The notes under the pieces were generated by a model that did not search any database, had not been told where the DNA came from, and saw only the letters and a list, made by a program, of their open reading frames with translations. A program made the translations under genes and the position numbers. From Actinomycetes bacterium (GTDB taxonomy: Bacteria > Actinomycetota > CALGFH01), in the NCBI GenBank assembly GCA_036000965.1, contig DASYUT010000112.1, positions 1-41,513 on the forward strand: a stretch of 41,513 nt of DNA, written 5' to 3'. Of this stretch, positions 1 to 8,604 are shown piece after piece. How positions within the stretch are numbered: position 1 is the stretch's first letter; each line of letters begins with the position of its first letter.

Positions 1-816
1 GGTCTGCACGTCGGACCCGAAGGCCGCGACGTAGGGCTGCAGGTCGGCGTCGTCCTCGAAGGCGCGGGCGCCGGCCGCCTTCCAGGTGCCGCGCTCGCGG
101 CAGGGCGCCTGGGCCAGGTCGGCCGGGCCGACCAGGTCGGGCACGGCCTGCAGCGCGGCCGCGCCCGGGTCGTCGCAGCGGGTCAGGCGCTCCACCCAGG
201 CCTGGACGGTGTCGGGCGCGGTCCGGTCGCTGGGCAGGACCGGCCGGACCGAGACCGGGCCGGCGGCGATCCGCCACGCGCCGCCCTCGCGGCTGGCCCG
301 CCACACCTCGACCGTGCGGCCGGGGGTGAGCCCGTCGAACGGGTCGATGCCGGCCGGGTGGGTCATGTCGGCGGTCACCTCGACCGTGCCGCTCCTGCCG
401 GGCCGCTCGCCGCCGACCTTGACGCCGGTGACGGGGCTGCGGTCGGCCTGCGCGTCGGTCCAGGAGGCGACCGACTTCCAGCGGTCGCGGCCGGCCTCGT
501 CGAGCAGCCGGTAGGAGCTGGCGAAGTCCCCCTTGGCGTTGGCGTCGAGGAACAGCCGCAGCGCGGCGCCGGCGCTGCCCGGCGTGGCCGACCGGCTGGC
601 CCGTTCCGGCGTCGCCGGGGCCGACCCGCCAGAGCCGACCGGGGCGGTCCCGCCGGAGCCGACCGGGGCGCCGGGCAGGTCGAGGCGCTGCACGCTCGGG
701 GTGGGAGCCGGGGTCGAGCTTCCCCGTTGCAGCACGACCGCGGCGCCGACGCCGAGGACGAGGCCGGCCACGCCGATGCCGAGGGCGAGCCGTCTGGTTG
801 CGTTCGGGTACGGCAA
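1..816 (-). CDS. membrane-anchored extracytoplasmic protein, unknown function (C-terminus off window)
   Basis: This frame stays open for 272 codons from a TTG start at 816 to the left edge, so its C-terminus is missing. The start is chosen because GGAGG lies 7 bases upstream. The protein begins MPYPNATRRLALGIG and has one hydrophobic helix at about residues 10-29, without a lipobox cysteine. A low-complexity linker rich in Gly, Ser, Pro, Ala and Thr follows (about 36-75). Then comes a folded part with segments such as ALRLFLDANAKGDFASSYRL and DRWKSVASWTDAQAD. This is the layout of an actinobacterial type II anchored protein with an extracytoplasmic domain, possibly NTF2-like. I do not recognise the family. 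It is easy to miss because it has no ATG and no stop inside the window. Confidence 0.75.
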   Translation of the reverse strand, partial: MPYPNATRRLALGIGVAGLVLGVGAAVVLQRGSSTPAPTPSVQRLDLPGAPVGSGGTAPVGSGGSAPATPERASRSATPGSAGAALRLFLDANAKGDFASSYRLLDEAGRDRWKSVASWTDAQADRSPVTGVKVGGERPGRSGTVEVTADMTHPAGIDPFDGLTPGRTVEVWRASREGGAWRIAAGPVSVRPVLPSDRTAPDTVQAWVERLTRCDDPGAAALQAVPDLVGPADLAQAPCRERGTWKAAGARAFEDDADLQPYVAAFGSDVQT

Positions 817-1439
817 CGCAGAGCCTCCTTCGAGGCGGCGGCGGTGTGGGAACGGGCGCTACGAGGGTCCGCCCCGCCCCTGCCGGGCGGTGCGCTGCGG
901 AGGTCGCCAACGCTGTCATCGAGCCGTTCGTACGGACGGCCGAGAGCGTTCACTCCAGGATCAACCCGAGCGGCATCAAACTATACGTAGTTATTTACGA
1001 CTAGTACCGCCGCCGATACGTCGGTCCTCCGGAGCGCCTGGTACGCGGGTGGAGTCGGACAGCCCTGCCCCGCTCCACAGCAGGCCGCATGCCGGTCAGC
1101 TGGTTGCAGAGGTCCGACCCGAGGGCAGGGCATGTCCCAGCCCTATGCACGACCGTTCGCCTATGCGCGCAGGTCAGACGCGCCGCGCCCATGGCCCCGC
1201 AATCGGGAGCGAAGCACGGGAAGCGGCAGCTCTGATAGACGACGCGGCCCGCCACGGGATAGCTTCCACGGTCAGGGTCGGTCAGCAGAGGTGCCCGGTC
1301 CCACCCCGCACGCCCATGCAAACGGCAGCTCACAGGCCACGTCTGAACTTGCGTACCCTAAGGGGTCCCCGCGGTACAAGTTTGAGTGTTCTGAGGGGTT
1401 GCGGTAGGTTCGCCGTGTGGGGGGCGATTCGACACTTGA
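817..1439. other. gene-poor gap
   Basis: No convincing coding frame is seen in either direction. An AT-rich patch at about 977-1006 holds a short inverted repeat (AACTA, TACG, TAGTT at 979-992). Read leftward it contains TATAGT, a possible -10 box for the gene starting at 816, but no good -35 box is present. The gap also holds one copy of a 54-base dispersed repeat (1124-1177). At its right side, CCTAAGGGG (from 1357) may mark the degraded left end of the ISAzo13 element. Confidence 0.4.
1124..1177. repeat. 54-base dispersed repeat, copy 1
   Basis: It matches 8809-8862 at 47 of 54 positions in the same orientation, including the shared core CCTATGCAC and the shared 3' end GCGCAGGTCAG. The leftward translation of both copies keeps LTCA.RRTVVHR.GTCP, which may mean a common ancestral coding fragment. 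The origin is unknown. Confidence 0.6.
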
Positions 1440-2381
1440 TGGGTCCTCTCAGCAGTCCTCGATAGGGTCCTGCCGCACCTGGGCGAGCGGCATCGACGCC
1501 TGCTCTGCGGGGCGGTCGCCCGCGCGCTGGGCCACGGCGGCGTGACCTGGGTCGCCGAGCTTGCCGGGATGTCGATCCCCACCATCATCCGTGGCGCCAG
1601 CGAGCTCGACGACCCACCCGACCCCTACGGACGCACCCGCCGCCAGGGTGGCGGACCCAAGCGGCTGGTCGAACGCCAGCCGGGCCTGTTGGAGGCGCTG
1701 GACCGGCTGGTCGAGCCCGACACCCGCGGCGACCCCACCTCGCCGCTGCGTGGACCTGCAAGCCCACCCGCAAGCTCGCCGACGCGTTGTGCGCGCAAGG
1801 CTTCCAGGTCAGCGACGACACCGTCGGGCGGCTGCTGCGCGAGCAGGGCTACCGGTTGCAGCGCACCCGCAAGACCTTGGAGGGCGCGGGAGCACCCCGA
1901 CCGGGACGCGCAGTTCCGCTACGTGAACGAGCAGGCCCGCGAGCACCTGGCCGCCGGCCAGCCGGTCGTCAGCGTCGACACCAAGAAAAAGGAACTGGTC
2001 GGGCTGTTCCACAACCCCGGCCGGGAGTGGCAGCCGTCGGGGGAGCCGGTCGGGGTCAACGTGCACGACTTCCCCAGTGACGCGCTCGGCAAGGCGATCC
2101 CCTACCGGGTCTACGACCTGGGCGCCAACGCCGGCTGGGTCAGCGTCGGGGTCGACCACGACACCGCCGCGTTCGCCGTGGCCACGCCTGGCCGCTGGTG
2201 GGAGCAGGCCGGCCGGGTGCTGTACCCCCAGGCGGACCGGCTGCTGGTCTGCGCCGACGCTGGTGGCAGCAACGGCGACCGGGTGCGGCTGTGGAAGACC
2301 GAGCTGGCAAGGTTTGCGGCCGAGACCGGCCTTGCGGTGACGGTGTGCCACGTCCCACCCGGCACCTCGAAATGGAACAAG
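1440..2381 (+). pseudogene. ISAzo13-family transposase, 5' part, decayed
   Basis: From about 1467 the translation (LPHLGERHRRLLCGAVARAL, then RGASELDDPPDPYGR) matches what I recall of the N-terminus of ISAzo13-family transposases. No start codon is visible because a TGA at 1437-1439 precedes the frame. One base is missing near 1749, which pushes the stretch containing WTCKPTRKLADALCAQGF and LLREQGYRLQRTRKTLEGA into the next frame. A compensating indel near 1890 restores the original frame for HPDRDAQFRYVNEQ, VSVDTKKKELVGLFHNPG, GWVSVGVDHDTAAFAVATPG and CHVPPGTSKWNK. The frame is cut at 2381 by the IS110-type element and resumes at 3940. The gene is certainly inactive. The two small indels alone could be sequence errors, but the insertion could not. 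Confidence 0.88.
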
Positions 2382-2395
2382 TCTGCATGACCTGT

Positions 2396-2557
2396 GGCCA
2401 CCCGGGAGTGATGAAATGCTTCGTGTGGCTCGTCGGGCGTGGTCGCCGTCTCGATACTGGAGCACCTGAGCCCGCAACAAGTCTGGTGCAGGGTCCGCGG
2501 GACCTGGGATTGTCGCTGCGAGCACGAACCCCAGATTCGGTTTCCTAACCAGGTCCC
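2396..2557 (+). ncRNA. candidate IS110 bridge RNA in the 5' leader
   Basis: Established background: IS110 elements express a structured bridge RNA from a non-coding end, with one loop pairing to the target and another to the donor ends. Seen here, in order: an imperfect stem (2396-2403 with 2436-2444); a 5-bp stem GCACC/GGTGC (2462-2466 with 2485-2489) whose loop holds AACAAG (2476-2481), identical to the six bases left of the insertion (2376-2381); and a perfect 9-bp stem GGGACCTGG/CCAGGTCCC (2499-2507 with 2549-2557) whose 41-base loop holds ACCCCAGAT (2528-2536), identical to the nine bases spanning the right junction (3933-3941). CTCGAT at 2450-2455 is the reverse complement of ATCGAG, the first six bases to the right of the insertion. 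Exact RNA ends and guide assignments are inferred. Confidence 0.6.
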
Positions 2558-2597
2558 TCCCCGGCGGGTCGTTGTTGGCCCGACGAAGGGAGGAGCC

Positions 2598-3842
2598 GTG
2601 GAACAAGTCCACGATCGGGTCGTAGGGTTGGACGTACATCGCGACGTCGTCGCGGCGTGCGTACGGGTGGCGGGGCCGCGGGGAGGGGTGGCCACCGAGA
2701 AGGAACGGTTCCAGACCACAACGGCGGCGCTGGAGAGGCTCGGCGGCTGGTTGGCCGACCGTCGGGTTTCGCTGGTCGCGATGGAGGCGACGGGCGTGTA
2801 CTGGAAGCCGGTCTACTACGCGCTGGAGTCGCGCTTCGAGGTGTGGCTGTGCAACGCCCATCACGTCAAGAACGTGCCTGGCCGCAAGACCGACATGTCC
2901 GACGCGGAGTGGCTGGCCGATGTGGCTGCCCATGGCATGATCCGGCCCAGCTTCGTGCCACCGCCACCGATCCGTGAGCTGCGGGAGTTGACCCGCTACC
3001 GCAAGACGCAGACTGACGCCCGGGCTGCGGAGATCCAGCGTCTGGAGAAGGTGCTCCAAGATGCCGGGGTGAAACTGACCTCGGTGGCCTCCAAGGTGCT
3101 GACGCAGTCCGGCCGGCTGATGGTCGAGGCGCTCATCGACGGCCAGCGAGATCCGGCGGCGTTAGCCAACCTGGCCAAAGGCAAGCTGCGGCCGAAGATC
3201 CCCGAACTGACCGAGGCGCTCGCCGGGCACTTCGGCGCGCACCACGCTGTCGCCGCCCGCCGCATCCTCGACCACGTCGACTTCCTCGACGCCACCATCG
3301 CGGCGCTGACCGAACAGATCGACGCGCGCACCGAGCCCTTCCAGGCGGCCAAACAGTTGCTGTCGTCCGTTCCGGGATTCGACCGGCTGGTCATCGACAC
3401 CGTGATCGCCGAAACAGGCGCTGACATGAGCAGGTTCCCCAGTCCTGGGCACCTGGCGAAGTGGGCCGGCGTCTGCCCCGGCAATCACGAGTCGGCGGGC
3501 AAGCGTCGCCGAGTTGGGATCACCCCAGGCAACAGCTGGCTGCGGCGCGCCCTTATCGAAGCGGCCCGGGCCGCAGCCAGGACGCGGGGGAGCTACTTCG
3601 GCGCACAGTACCGCCAGATCGCCAAGCGGCGCGGCCCCAACAAGGCCGCTGTCGCCGTAGCGCACAGCCTGAGCGATCTCATCTGGCACCAGCTCACCAC
3701 GGGCGAGTGCTTCCATGACCTCGGCGACGACTACTTCCAGCGCCGCCGCGACCCAGAACGCGAGACCCGCCGCCTCGTTGCCCAACTCCAACAGCTCGGC
3801 TTCCACGTCGCCCTCACACCTTCCCGGGATCCCGCCGCCTAG
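2598..3842 (+). CDS. IS110-family transposase (DEDD recombinase)
   Basis: This encodes the 414-residue recombinase that moves the element, normally guided by the bridge RNA. The GTG start at 2598 is preferred over an upstream GTG at 2439 because GGGAGGAG lies just before it and the leader is needed for the RNA. The N-terminal RuvC-like DEDD domain shows VVGLDVHRDVVAACV, VAMEATGVYWKPVYYALES, and KTDMSDAEWLADVAAHG. A helical middle follows. The C-terminal Tnp (IS116/IS110/IS902) domain shows LLSSVPGFDRL, FPSPGHLAKWAGVCPGNHES, and GITPGNSWLRRALIEAA. Length is normal for the family and no frameshift is seen, so it is probably functional. Confidence 0.95.
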   Translation: MEQVHDRVVGLDVHRDVVAACVRVAGPRGGVATEKERFQTTTAALERLGGWLADRRVSLVAMEATGVYWKPVYYALESRFEVWLCNAHHVKNVPGRKTDMSDAEWLADVAAHGMIRPSFVPPPPIRELRELTRYRKTQTDARAAEIQRLEKVLQDAGVKLTSVASKVLTQSGRLMVEALIDGQRDPAALANLAKGKLRPKIPELTEALAGHFGAHHAVAARRILDHVDFLDATIAALTEQIDARTEPFQAAKQLLSSVPGFDRLVIDTVIAETGADMSRFPSPGHLAKWAGVCPGNHESAGKRRRVGITPGNSWLRRALIEAARAAARTRGSYFGAQYRQIAKRRGPNKAAVAVAHSLSDLIWHQLTTGECFHDLGDDYFQRRRDPERETRRLVAQLQQLGFHVALTPSRDPAA

Positions 3843-3939
3843 CCCGCTCAAGACCCACGACACATCAGGCTGCGCCGAGGGCCGCGGCCGGTCCGCAGGC
3901 GTGCCTGAGCAGGTCCGCTCGGCTTGCATTTCACCCCAG

Positions 3940-4200
3940 ATCGAGCACCGCCTGTTCAGCCACATCTCGACCAACTGGCGTGGCCGGCCGCTGGAGAGCG
4001 ACGAGGCGGCCGTGGAACTGATGGGGGCGACCACCACCCGCACCGGCCTGCGGGTCCACGCCGAGCTGGACCAGGGCACCTACCCCAAGGGGATCAAGGT
4101 CAGCGACAAAGACTTCGCCGCGGTCCCGATCCGCCGCCACGAATTCCACAGCGAATGGAACTACAGCATCGCTCCCAACCCGCTTCCCCGGCCTCCATGA
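3940..4200 (+). pseudogene. ISAzo13-family transposase, 3' part
   Basis: This continues, in the same frame, the gene interrupted at 2381. It starts IEHRLFSHISTNWRGRPLES, contains MGATTTRTGLRVHAELDQGT and YPKGIKVSD, and ends near EWNYSI before a TGA at 4198-4200. These are the familiar C-terminal motifs of ISAzo13-family transposases. CCCTAAGG at 4225-4232 also occurs near 1356-1363 on the other side of the element and may belong to degraded terminal inverted repeats. That last point is weak. Confidence 0.88.
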
Positions 4201-4280
4201 ACCACAACGTTATCGTGCGGAGTGCCCTAAGGCGTCGTTTCGCTCCCTTTGAGCATTCAGCCGTATCGGGCATAGTCTCT

Positions 4281-5954
4281 TCAGCTTGCCTGCTCGGCGA
4301 GGTACTCGTGGACGAGCTGGACGGCGATGGCGCCCTCCCCGACGGCTGATGCGACCCGCTTGATGGACCGGTGGCGCACGTCACCGGCGGCGAACACGCC
4401 GGGCAGGCTGGTCTCCAGGAACAGCGGTGGGCGCACAAGCGGCCAGCCTGTGGGCAGCCCGCCGGCACCGAGGAGGTCACGACCGGTCAGCAGGTAGCCT
4501 CGCTGGTCACACCCAACGGTTTCGCGCAGCCAGTGCGTGCGCGGCTCCGCGCCGATCAGCACGAACAGGCCGGCCGCCGCGACGGTCTGGGTGACGTCGT
4601 TGCGGCCGTCGCGGAGCGTCAGGCGCTCCAGGCGCCCGCTGCCCTGCCCGTCGACCACCTCGGTACGCAGCCGGACGGAGATGTTGGGGGTCGCCTGGAG
4701 CTTGGTGACCAGGTAGTCGGACATCGTGGTGCCGAGGGCCTCGCCGCGGACCAGCACGGCGACCGACGCGGCGTGCTCGGCGAGATGGATGGCGGCCTGC
4801 CCGGCCGAGTTGCCGGCGCCGACCACGAACACCGCTTGGCCTTCCATGGCGTGGGCTTCACTGCCGGCGGCGCCGTAGAACACCCCGGCGCCCGCCAGCG
4901 CCTCCAGGCTGGGCACCCCCAGCCGCCGCCAGGCGACCCCCGGCGCGAGGATCACCGCCCGGGCGGCCACCCCCCGGCCATCGGCGACCCGGAGCAGCCG
5001 CTCGGAGCCACGGGTGGTCAGGCAGGTCGCTGCCTGGGCGAACACGAAGTTGGTCCCAAACAGCCACGCCTGCTCGAAGGTCCGGAACGCCAGGTCATCA
5101 CCGCTGATCCCGTGCGGGAACCCGGGATAGTTGCGGATCAAGGAGCTGGTCCCGGCCTGGCCACCGAACACCTCCGGTTCCAACACCAGCGTGCGCAGCC
5201 CCTCGGAGGCTGAGGAGACCGCCGCGGCCAGCCCGGCGGGGCCGGCACCGACGATGGCGAGGTCGTAGGTTGTCGGCTCGGGACGGGTGCTGGCGCCGAG
5301 GAACTCGGTGAGCTCGGCGTGGGAGGGGTCGACCAGCACCCGGCCGGTGCGGAAGATCACCACCGGGAGCCGGCTGCCGTCCTGGCCGGCCTGCTGCAGC
5401 AGCTGGCGTCCGGCCTGCGAGTCGTGGGGATAGAACCGGTAGGGCATGGCCACGCGGGTCAGGATGTCGCGCAGCTGGTGCGAACCTGGCTCCCACTGCC
5501 GGCCGACGATGCGGATGGCCACAAACGACGGCTCCTGGGTCTTGCTCCAGTCGGCCAGGAACTCGCTCACCGGCGGGTACAGCCACCGCTCCGCAGGCTG
5601 CCAGGGGGTGAACAGGTGGTAGTCGATCTGGCCCAGCGTCATCGCCCGCACCGCCGGGTGGGCCGCGGTGTAGTCCCCCCGGCTCACCAGCAGGACCCGT
5701 TTGGCCGCCGGGTGCACCTCATGGGCCGCCACCAGCAACTCCACCCCGCTCATCTGGGTCATCTGCTGGCCGGCGAGCACCAAGGCGACCTGCTGCGACC
5801 GCGCCGCCAGCTGCCCCAGGGTGGTCAGCGCCGCCGCCGGCGAACCCTCGGCGAGGAGCTGGTAGTCGACCCCGAAGCGGCGGCCAAGGTCGCCCGCCAG
5901 CGCCTCCAGCACCGCGCGGTCCTCATCCACCAGCAACAGCACCGGCGTTCCCAT
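4281..5954 (-). CDS. receiver-like / thioredoxin-fold / FAD-NAD(P) oxidoreductase fusion
   Basis: The 557-residue protein has three parts. Residues 1-125 resemble a response-regulator receiver (LLLVDEDRAVLEAL), but the phospho-acceptor Asp is Gly62 (LVLAGQQM) and the conserved Lys before PW is Thr. Residues about 140-222 look like a thioredoxin fold without CxxC. Residues about 228-557 are a thioredoxin-reductase-type flavoprotein with the FAD site GAGPAG (236-241), a second nucleotide site VVGAGNSAGQAA, and the C-terminal signature GVFAAGDVRHRSIKRVASAVGEGA. The redox CATC motif of true TrxB is absent (VFYGAAGSEA). It is probably a soluble NAD(P)H-dependent reductase whose partner is unknown. 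The start at 5954 is taken at MGTPVLLLV; upstream in-frame starts exist. It is an intact single gene amid decayed neighbours. Confidence 0.85.
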   Translation of the reverse strand: MGTPVLLLVDEDRAVLEALAGDLGRRFGVDYQLLAEGSPAAALTTLGQLAARSQQVALVLAGQQMTQMSGVELLVAAHEVHPAAKRVLLVSRGDYTAAHPAVRAMTLGQIDYHLFTPWQPAERWLYPPVSEFLADWSKTQEPSFVAIRIVGRQWEPGSHQLRDILTRVAMPYRFYPHDSQAGRQLLQQAGQDGSRLPVVIFRTGRVLVDPSHAELTEFLGASTRPEPTTYDLAIVGAGPAGLAAAVSSASEGLRTLVLEPEVFGGQAGTSSLIRNYPGFPHGISGDDLAFRTFEQAWLFGTNFVFAQAATCLTTRGSERLLRVADGRGVAARAVILAPGVAWRRLGVPSLEALAGAGVFYGAAGSEAHAMEGQAVFVVGAGNSAGQAAIHLAEHAASVAVLVRGEALGTTMSDYLVTKLQATPNISVRLRTEVVDGQGSGRLERLTLRDGRNDVTQTVAAAGLFVLIGAEPRTHWLRETVGCDQRGYLLTGRDLLGAGGLPTGWPLVRPPLFLETSLPGVFAAGDVRHRSIKRVASAVGEGAIAVQLVHEYLAEQAS

Positions 5955-6130
5955 CCTCCACCCCCTGGCGTGCCGGCCCGATCGGCGGCCCCACGTCCAC
6001 CCGATGGCCACCAACAGTGTCCGCCAAGCCAGTCATCGGATACAGGACGTCTGGGAACTACATCTAGGCAGCAGCCTCGCGCGCTCGGTGGGCCGAGCGG
6101 CCGTGGACCCCTCAGCGAGGTCGTCGATGG

Positions 6131-7069
6131 TCACGACGTGCGAAGCGGCGCGATCGGCGTGCTCTCCAGACGCCGCTTCCCTACATCGCGTGCTAGTGGC
6201 GGTTGAAGCAGACCAGCGCGCATGCCAACAGCACGAACGCAAAGAACCGGCCCGACCCCCGATCCCAACGCATCGCCAGCCGTCGCCAACAGCTCAACCA
6301 GGACAGCGCCCGCTCCACCCGCCAGCGATGCCGACCCAGCCGTTCCGACGACTCGATCCCACGCCGGGCGATCCGCGCCGTGATCGAGCCTGCCGCCGGC
6401 CACGTACCAGCCTTGACGAGCGAGCTGCTCGATGAGCGCCGTTCGCAGCTCGTTGCTCGGTCCCGAGATGAGCTGGTCGTCGAGCCAGCGACTGAGGAAG
6501 CTGCGCAGGGTTCGGCGCCCTTGTGAGCCCCACTGATTGAGGGCCACCAGCACGCCCTGAACGTCGTCCTCGGTGATGTCGTCGGCGAGCGGCAGCCGTC
6601 CTAGCGGGATACCCGACTCGCACAGAAACGTAGGAATCTGATCCGGCCCATATTCGTCCTCGATCGCCGTTGCGACCTGCTTGAGGATCAGGCGACTGAT
6701 GGGACGGCCGTCATCCTCGGAGGGATCGGGCAACGGCTGGATCACGAGCCTCCCGCGCGCCCGGTCCTGGCCGGCGACCGTGAGCGCAAAACGGCGGATC
6801 TGCTGCAGGTAATAGTGCGGGTTGGAGTCGGGCTGTGGGGGCTGACCGCCAGGCGCCGTGTCCACATGGAAGGTCAGGAGCCCGGCGTCGCGCGCGTTGT
6901 ATAGCTCCTGGACGAAACCACGCCACCGGTGGTCTTCGCTGACGGGTCGACCGGCGATCTCCTCCATGAGCCGCAGGCCGTCGAGGTGCCACGCCGGGGC
7001 GCCGGCGGACTGCTTCTGATGGCGGTCGATGGCCTGGAGAATTTCGATATCGTCCCAGCGCTTTGGCAT
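6131..7069 (-). pseudogene. unknown protein truncated and fused to IS5-remnant sequence
   Basis: The frame runs from ATG 7069 to a stop at 6131 (312 residues). The first 228 or so residues look like a genuine soluble protein (MPKRWDDIEILQAIDRHQKQ, then WHLDGLRLMEEIAGRP, and RTLRSFLSRWLDDQL). It ends in a segment (IEQLARQGWYVAGGRL) that, as I recall, lies near the C-terminus in actinobacterial proteins of unknown function. From about 6390 onward the DNA is an IS5-type transposase tail read out of frame, so the last 84 or so residues are not native. I do not recognise a function for the N-terminal part. Confidence 0.55.
6193..6390 (-). pseudogene. IS5-family transposase C-terminal remnant
   Basis: In a frame different from the overlapping gene, this strand reads ITARIARRGIESSERLGRHR, WRVERALSWLSCWRRLAMRW, then RFFAFVLLACALVCFNRH and a TAG at 6195-6193. 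The pattern R.G.ESS.RLGRHRW..ER.LSWL plus a hydrophobic ALVCF tail is the C-terminal signature of IS5-group DDE transposases, including the last catalytic Glu. The rest of the element is absent. The break near 6390 probably marks a deletion or a past insertion into the 3' end of the neighbouring gene. Confidence 0.75.
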
Positions 7070-7307
7070 GTTGACGCCCTCGTTGAGCCCCGCCGATCAT
7101 TGGCCAGCGATGATCACAGAGTAATCATAGGCACAACCGGGATCCCCAACGACTCGACGTGACCCGCTCTGGCCGAGCTCACCGTGGGCCGTCGGTAACA
7201 GCCACTCGCCCCTGGCACTGCAGAGCAGCAGCCCTGGCCTGCCACCGCGGCCGGACGTGACGACCTCGCGGTGGCGTCCTGGTTCTCGGTGGACGGTGCT
7301 GCGCCTG

Positions 7308-8604
7308 CCGCCACGAGGCGATCGCCCGAGTGCTGGCTGGCAAGGGCGACGGCACGCTCACCGTGATCTCATGGGACGACGAGGATGACCTGCACGAGAA
7401 GCTCGTCGCGTTGCTTGCCAGGACCCCGACCTGGGCATCACGATCGGCGACGCTGGCGCCCTGAAGCGATCGCTCGGCGCGGACCAGACCTATAACGGCC
7501 GCCCGTCGTTCACCCGCGGTCAGGATGGCGCGGGCGCCGAGCGATGGCAGATCCTCACGCCCGTCCGGTCGCGGCCCGGCGGTGTCACCGGCCTCAACCG
7601 GCTCGTGCTCCGGACCTGGCGTGCCGGAGATGCCACCACCGCACGGCGCAGCTTTAAGCTTCCACCCCCATGGGCGCCGACGAGGTTCTGTTCCACGACA
7701 AGGTGATGTGTGCCACCAACCACCGCCACGACGCATACGACCTCCAAGACCGCAAGACGGTCGACGGTGAGGTCGCAAACGGCGAGATCGGCATGGCCGT
7801 CGAGTGGGCGGGTGCCAAGAACCGCAGACCTGACGGCCTGAGGGTCGAGTTCTCCACTCAGCCCGGCCGCCAGTTCACCTTCTGGGCCTCCGAACTCAAC
7901 GCCGACCGTGAGCGGCTGTCGGAGACGCTCGAGGTCGCCTACGCCATGACGGTGCACAAAGCCCAGGGATCGCAGTTCGGCGTCACCCTGGTGGTGATCC
8001 CCAACCCGTGCCCGCTGCTGTCACCTGAGCTGCTCTACACCGCCCTGACCCGCCAGCGCGCCCGGTCGGTCCTGTTCCTCCAAGGCGACCCGTCTGACCT
8101 TCGACTCCCCGCAGGCCCATCGCAATCCGAGACCGCCCGGCGCCTGACCCGCCTGTTCCGGCCACCAAACCCTGTTGCGACGCCCGAGGGCCGGCTGTTT
8201 GACGACGCGCATGTCCACCGCACCGCCAACGGCGAGATGGTCCGCTCCAAGTCCGAGGTCATCGTGGCCAACACGCTGCGCTCCCTTGGCACCCAATACC
8301 TCTACGAGGAGCCGCTGACGATGCCCGACGGGTCGGTGCGGCTGCCCGACTTCACCATCAACAGGATCGGTCGAGCGCCGGTCTACTGGGAGCACCTCGG
8401 GATGCTCGACAAGCCAGGGTATCGCGCCGACTGGACCGCCAAGCGCGCCTGGTATGCCGCTCACAGCATCCTGCCCTGGACCGACGCGGCGGGCCCAACG
8501 GCATGCTCGTGTGGTCCACCGAGCAGCGCACCAGCCGCGGCATCGACGCCGAGGACATCGAACGACTCGCATGTCAGGCGCTCAAGGTAGCGGGGGAACG
8601 CTGA
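7308..8604 (+). pseudogene. RecD/UvrD-type helicase C-terminal half with possible nuclease domain, frameshifted
   Basis: Three frames must be joined to read one protein. The first part has IARVLAGKGDGTLTVISWDD. After a shift near 7420 come QDPDLGITIGDAGALKRSL and AERWQILTPVRSRPGGVTGL. After a shift near 7666 come MGADEVLFHDKVMCATNHRH, VANGEIGMAV, and the helicase motifs AYAMTVHKAQGSQF and LLYTALTRQRARSVLFLQG (UvrD_C_2 type). A C-terminal part with KSEVIVANTLRSLG, LPDFTI and YWEHLGMLD resembles a small nuclease domain. A last shift near 8495 leads to GMLVWSTEQRTSRGIDAEDI and a TGA at 8602. The ATPase N-terminus (Walker A) is missing. Large helicases with such tails are often found in mobile or defence loci. 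Confidence 0.7.

Larger units (their letters stand above)
2382..3939 (+). mobile_element. IS110-family insertion sequence (1,558 bp) inside the ISAzo13 gene
   Basis: The boundaries are inferred from the interrupted host gene. Joining 2381 to 3940 restores ...GTSKWNK-IEHRLFSH... in frame with nothing lost or gained. The dinucleotide AG is present at both ends (2380-2381 and 3938-3939), so the element could equally be placed at 2380-3937. AG is CT on the other strand, and CT is the core reported for IS621. There are no terminal inverted repeats, as is usual for IS110. It carries one transposase gene, a 216-base 5' leader and a 97-base 3' tail. It appears complete and is younger than the ISAzo13 copy it landed in. 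Confidence 0.9.

Noticed and set aside
1001-1333. 110-residue leftward gene
   Set aside because: No ribosome-binding site and no recognisable domain. Only a part is shared with the 54-base repeat.
2439-2597. N-terminal extension of the IS110 transposase from GTG 2439
   Set aside because: The added 53 residues are not family-like, the GTG at 2598 has a strong ribosome-binding site, and the leader has RNA-like structure.
1809-3059. Long leftward frame across ISAzo13 and IS110
   Set aside because: It is a high-GC shadow of two recognised rightward transposase genes and has no domain of its own.
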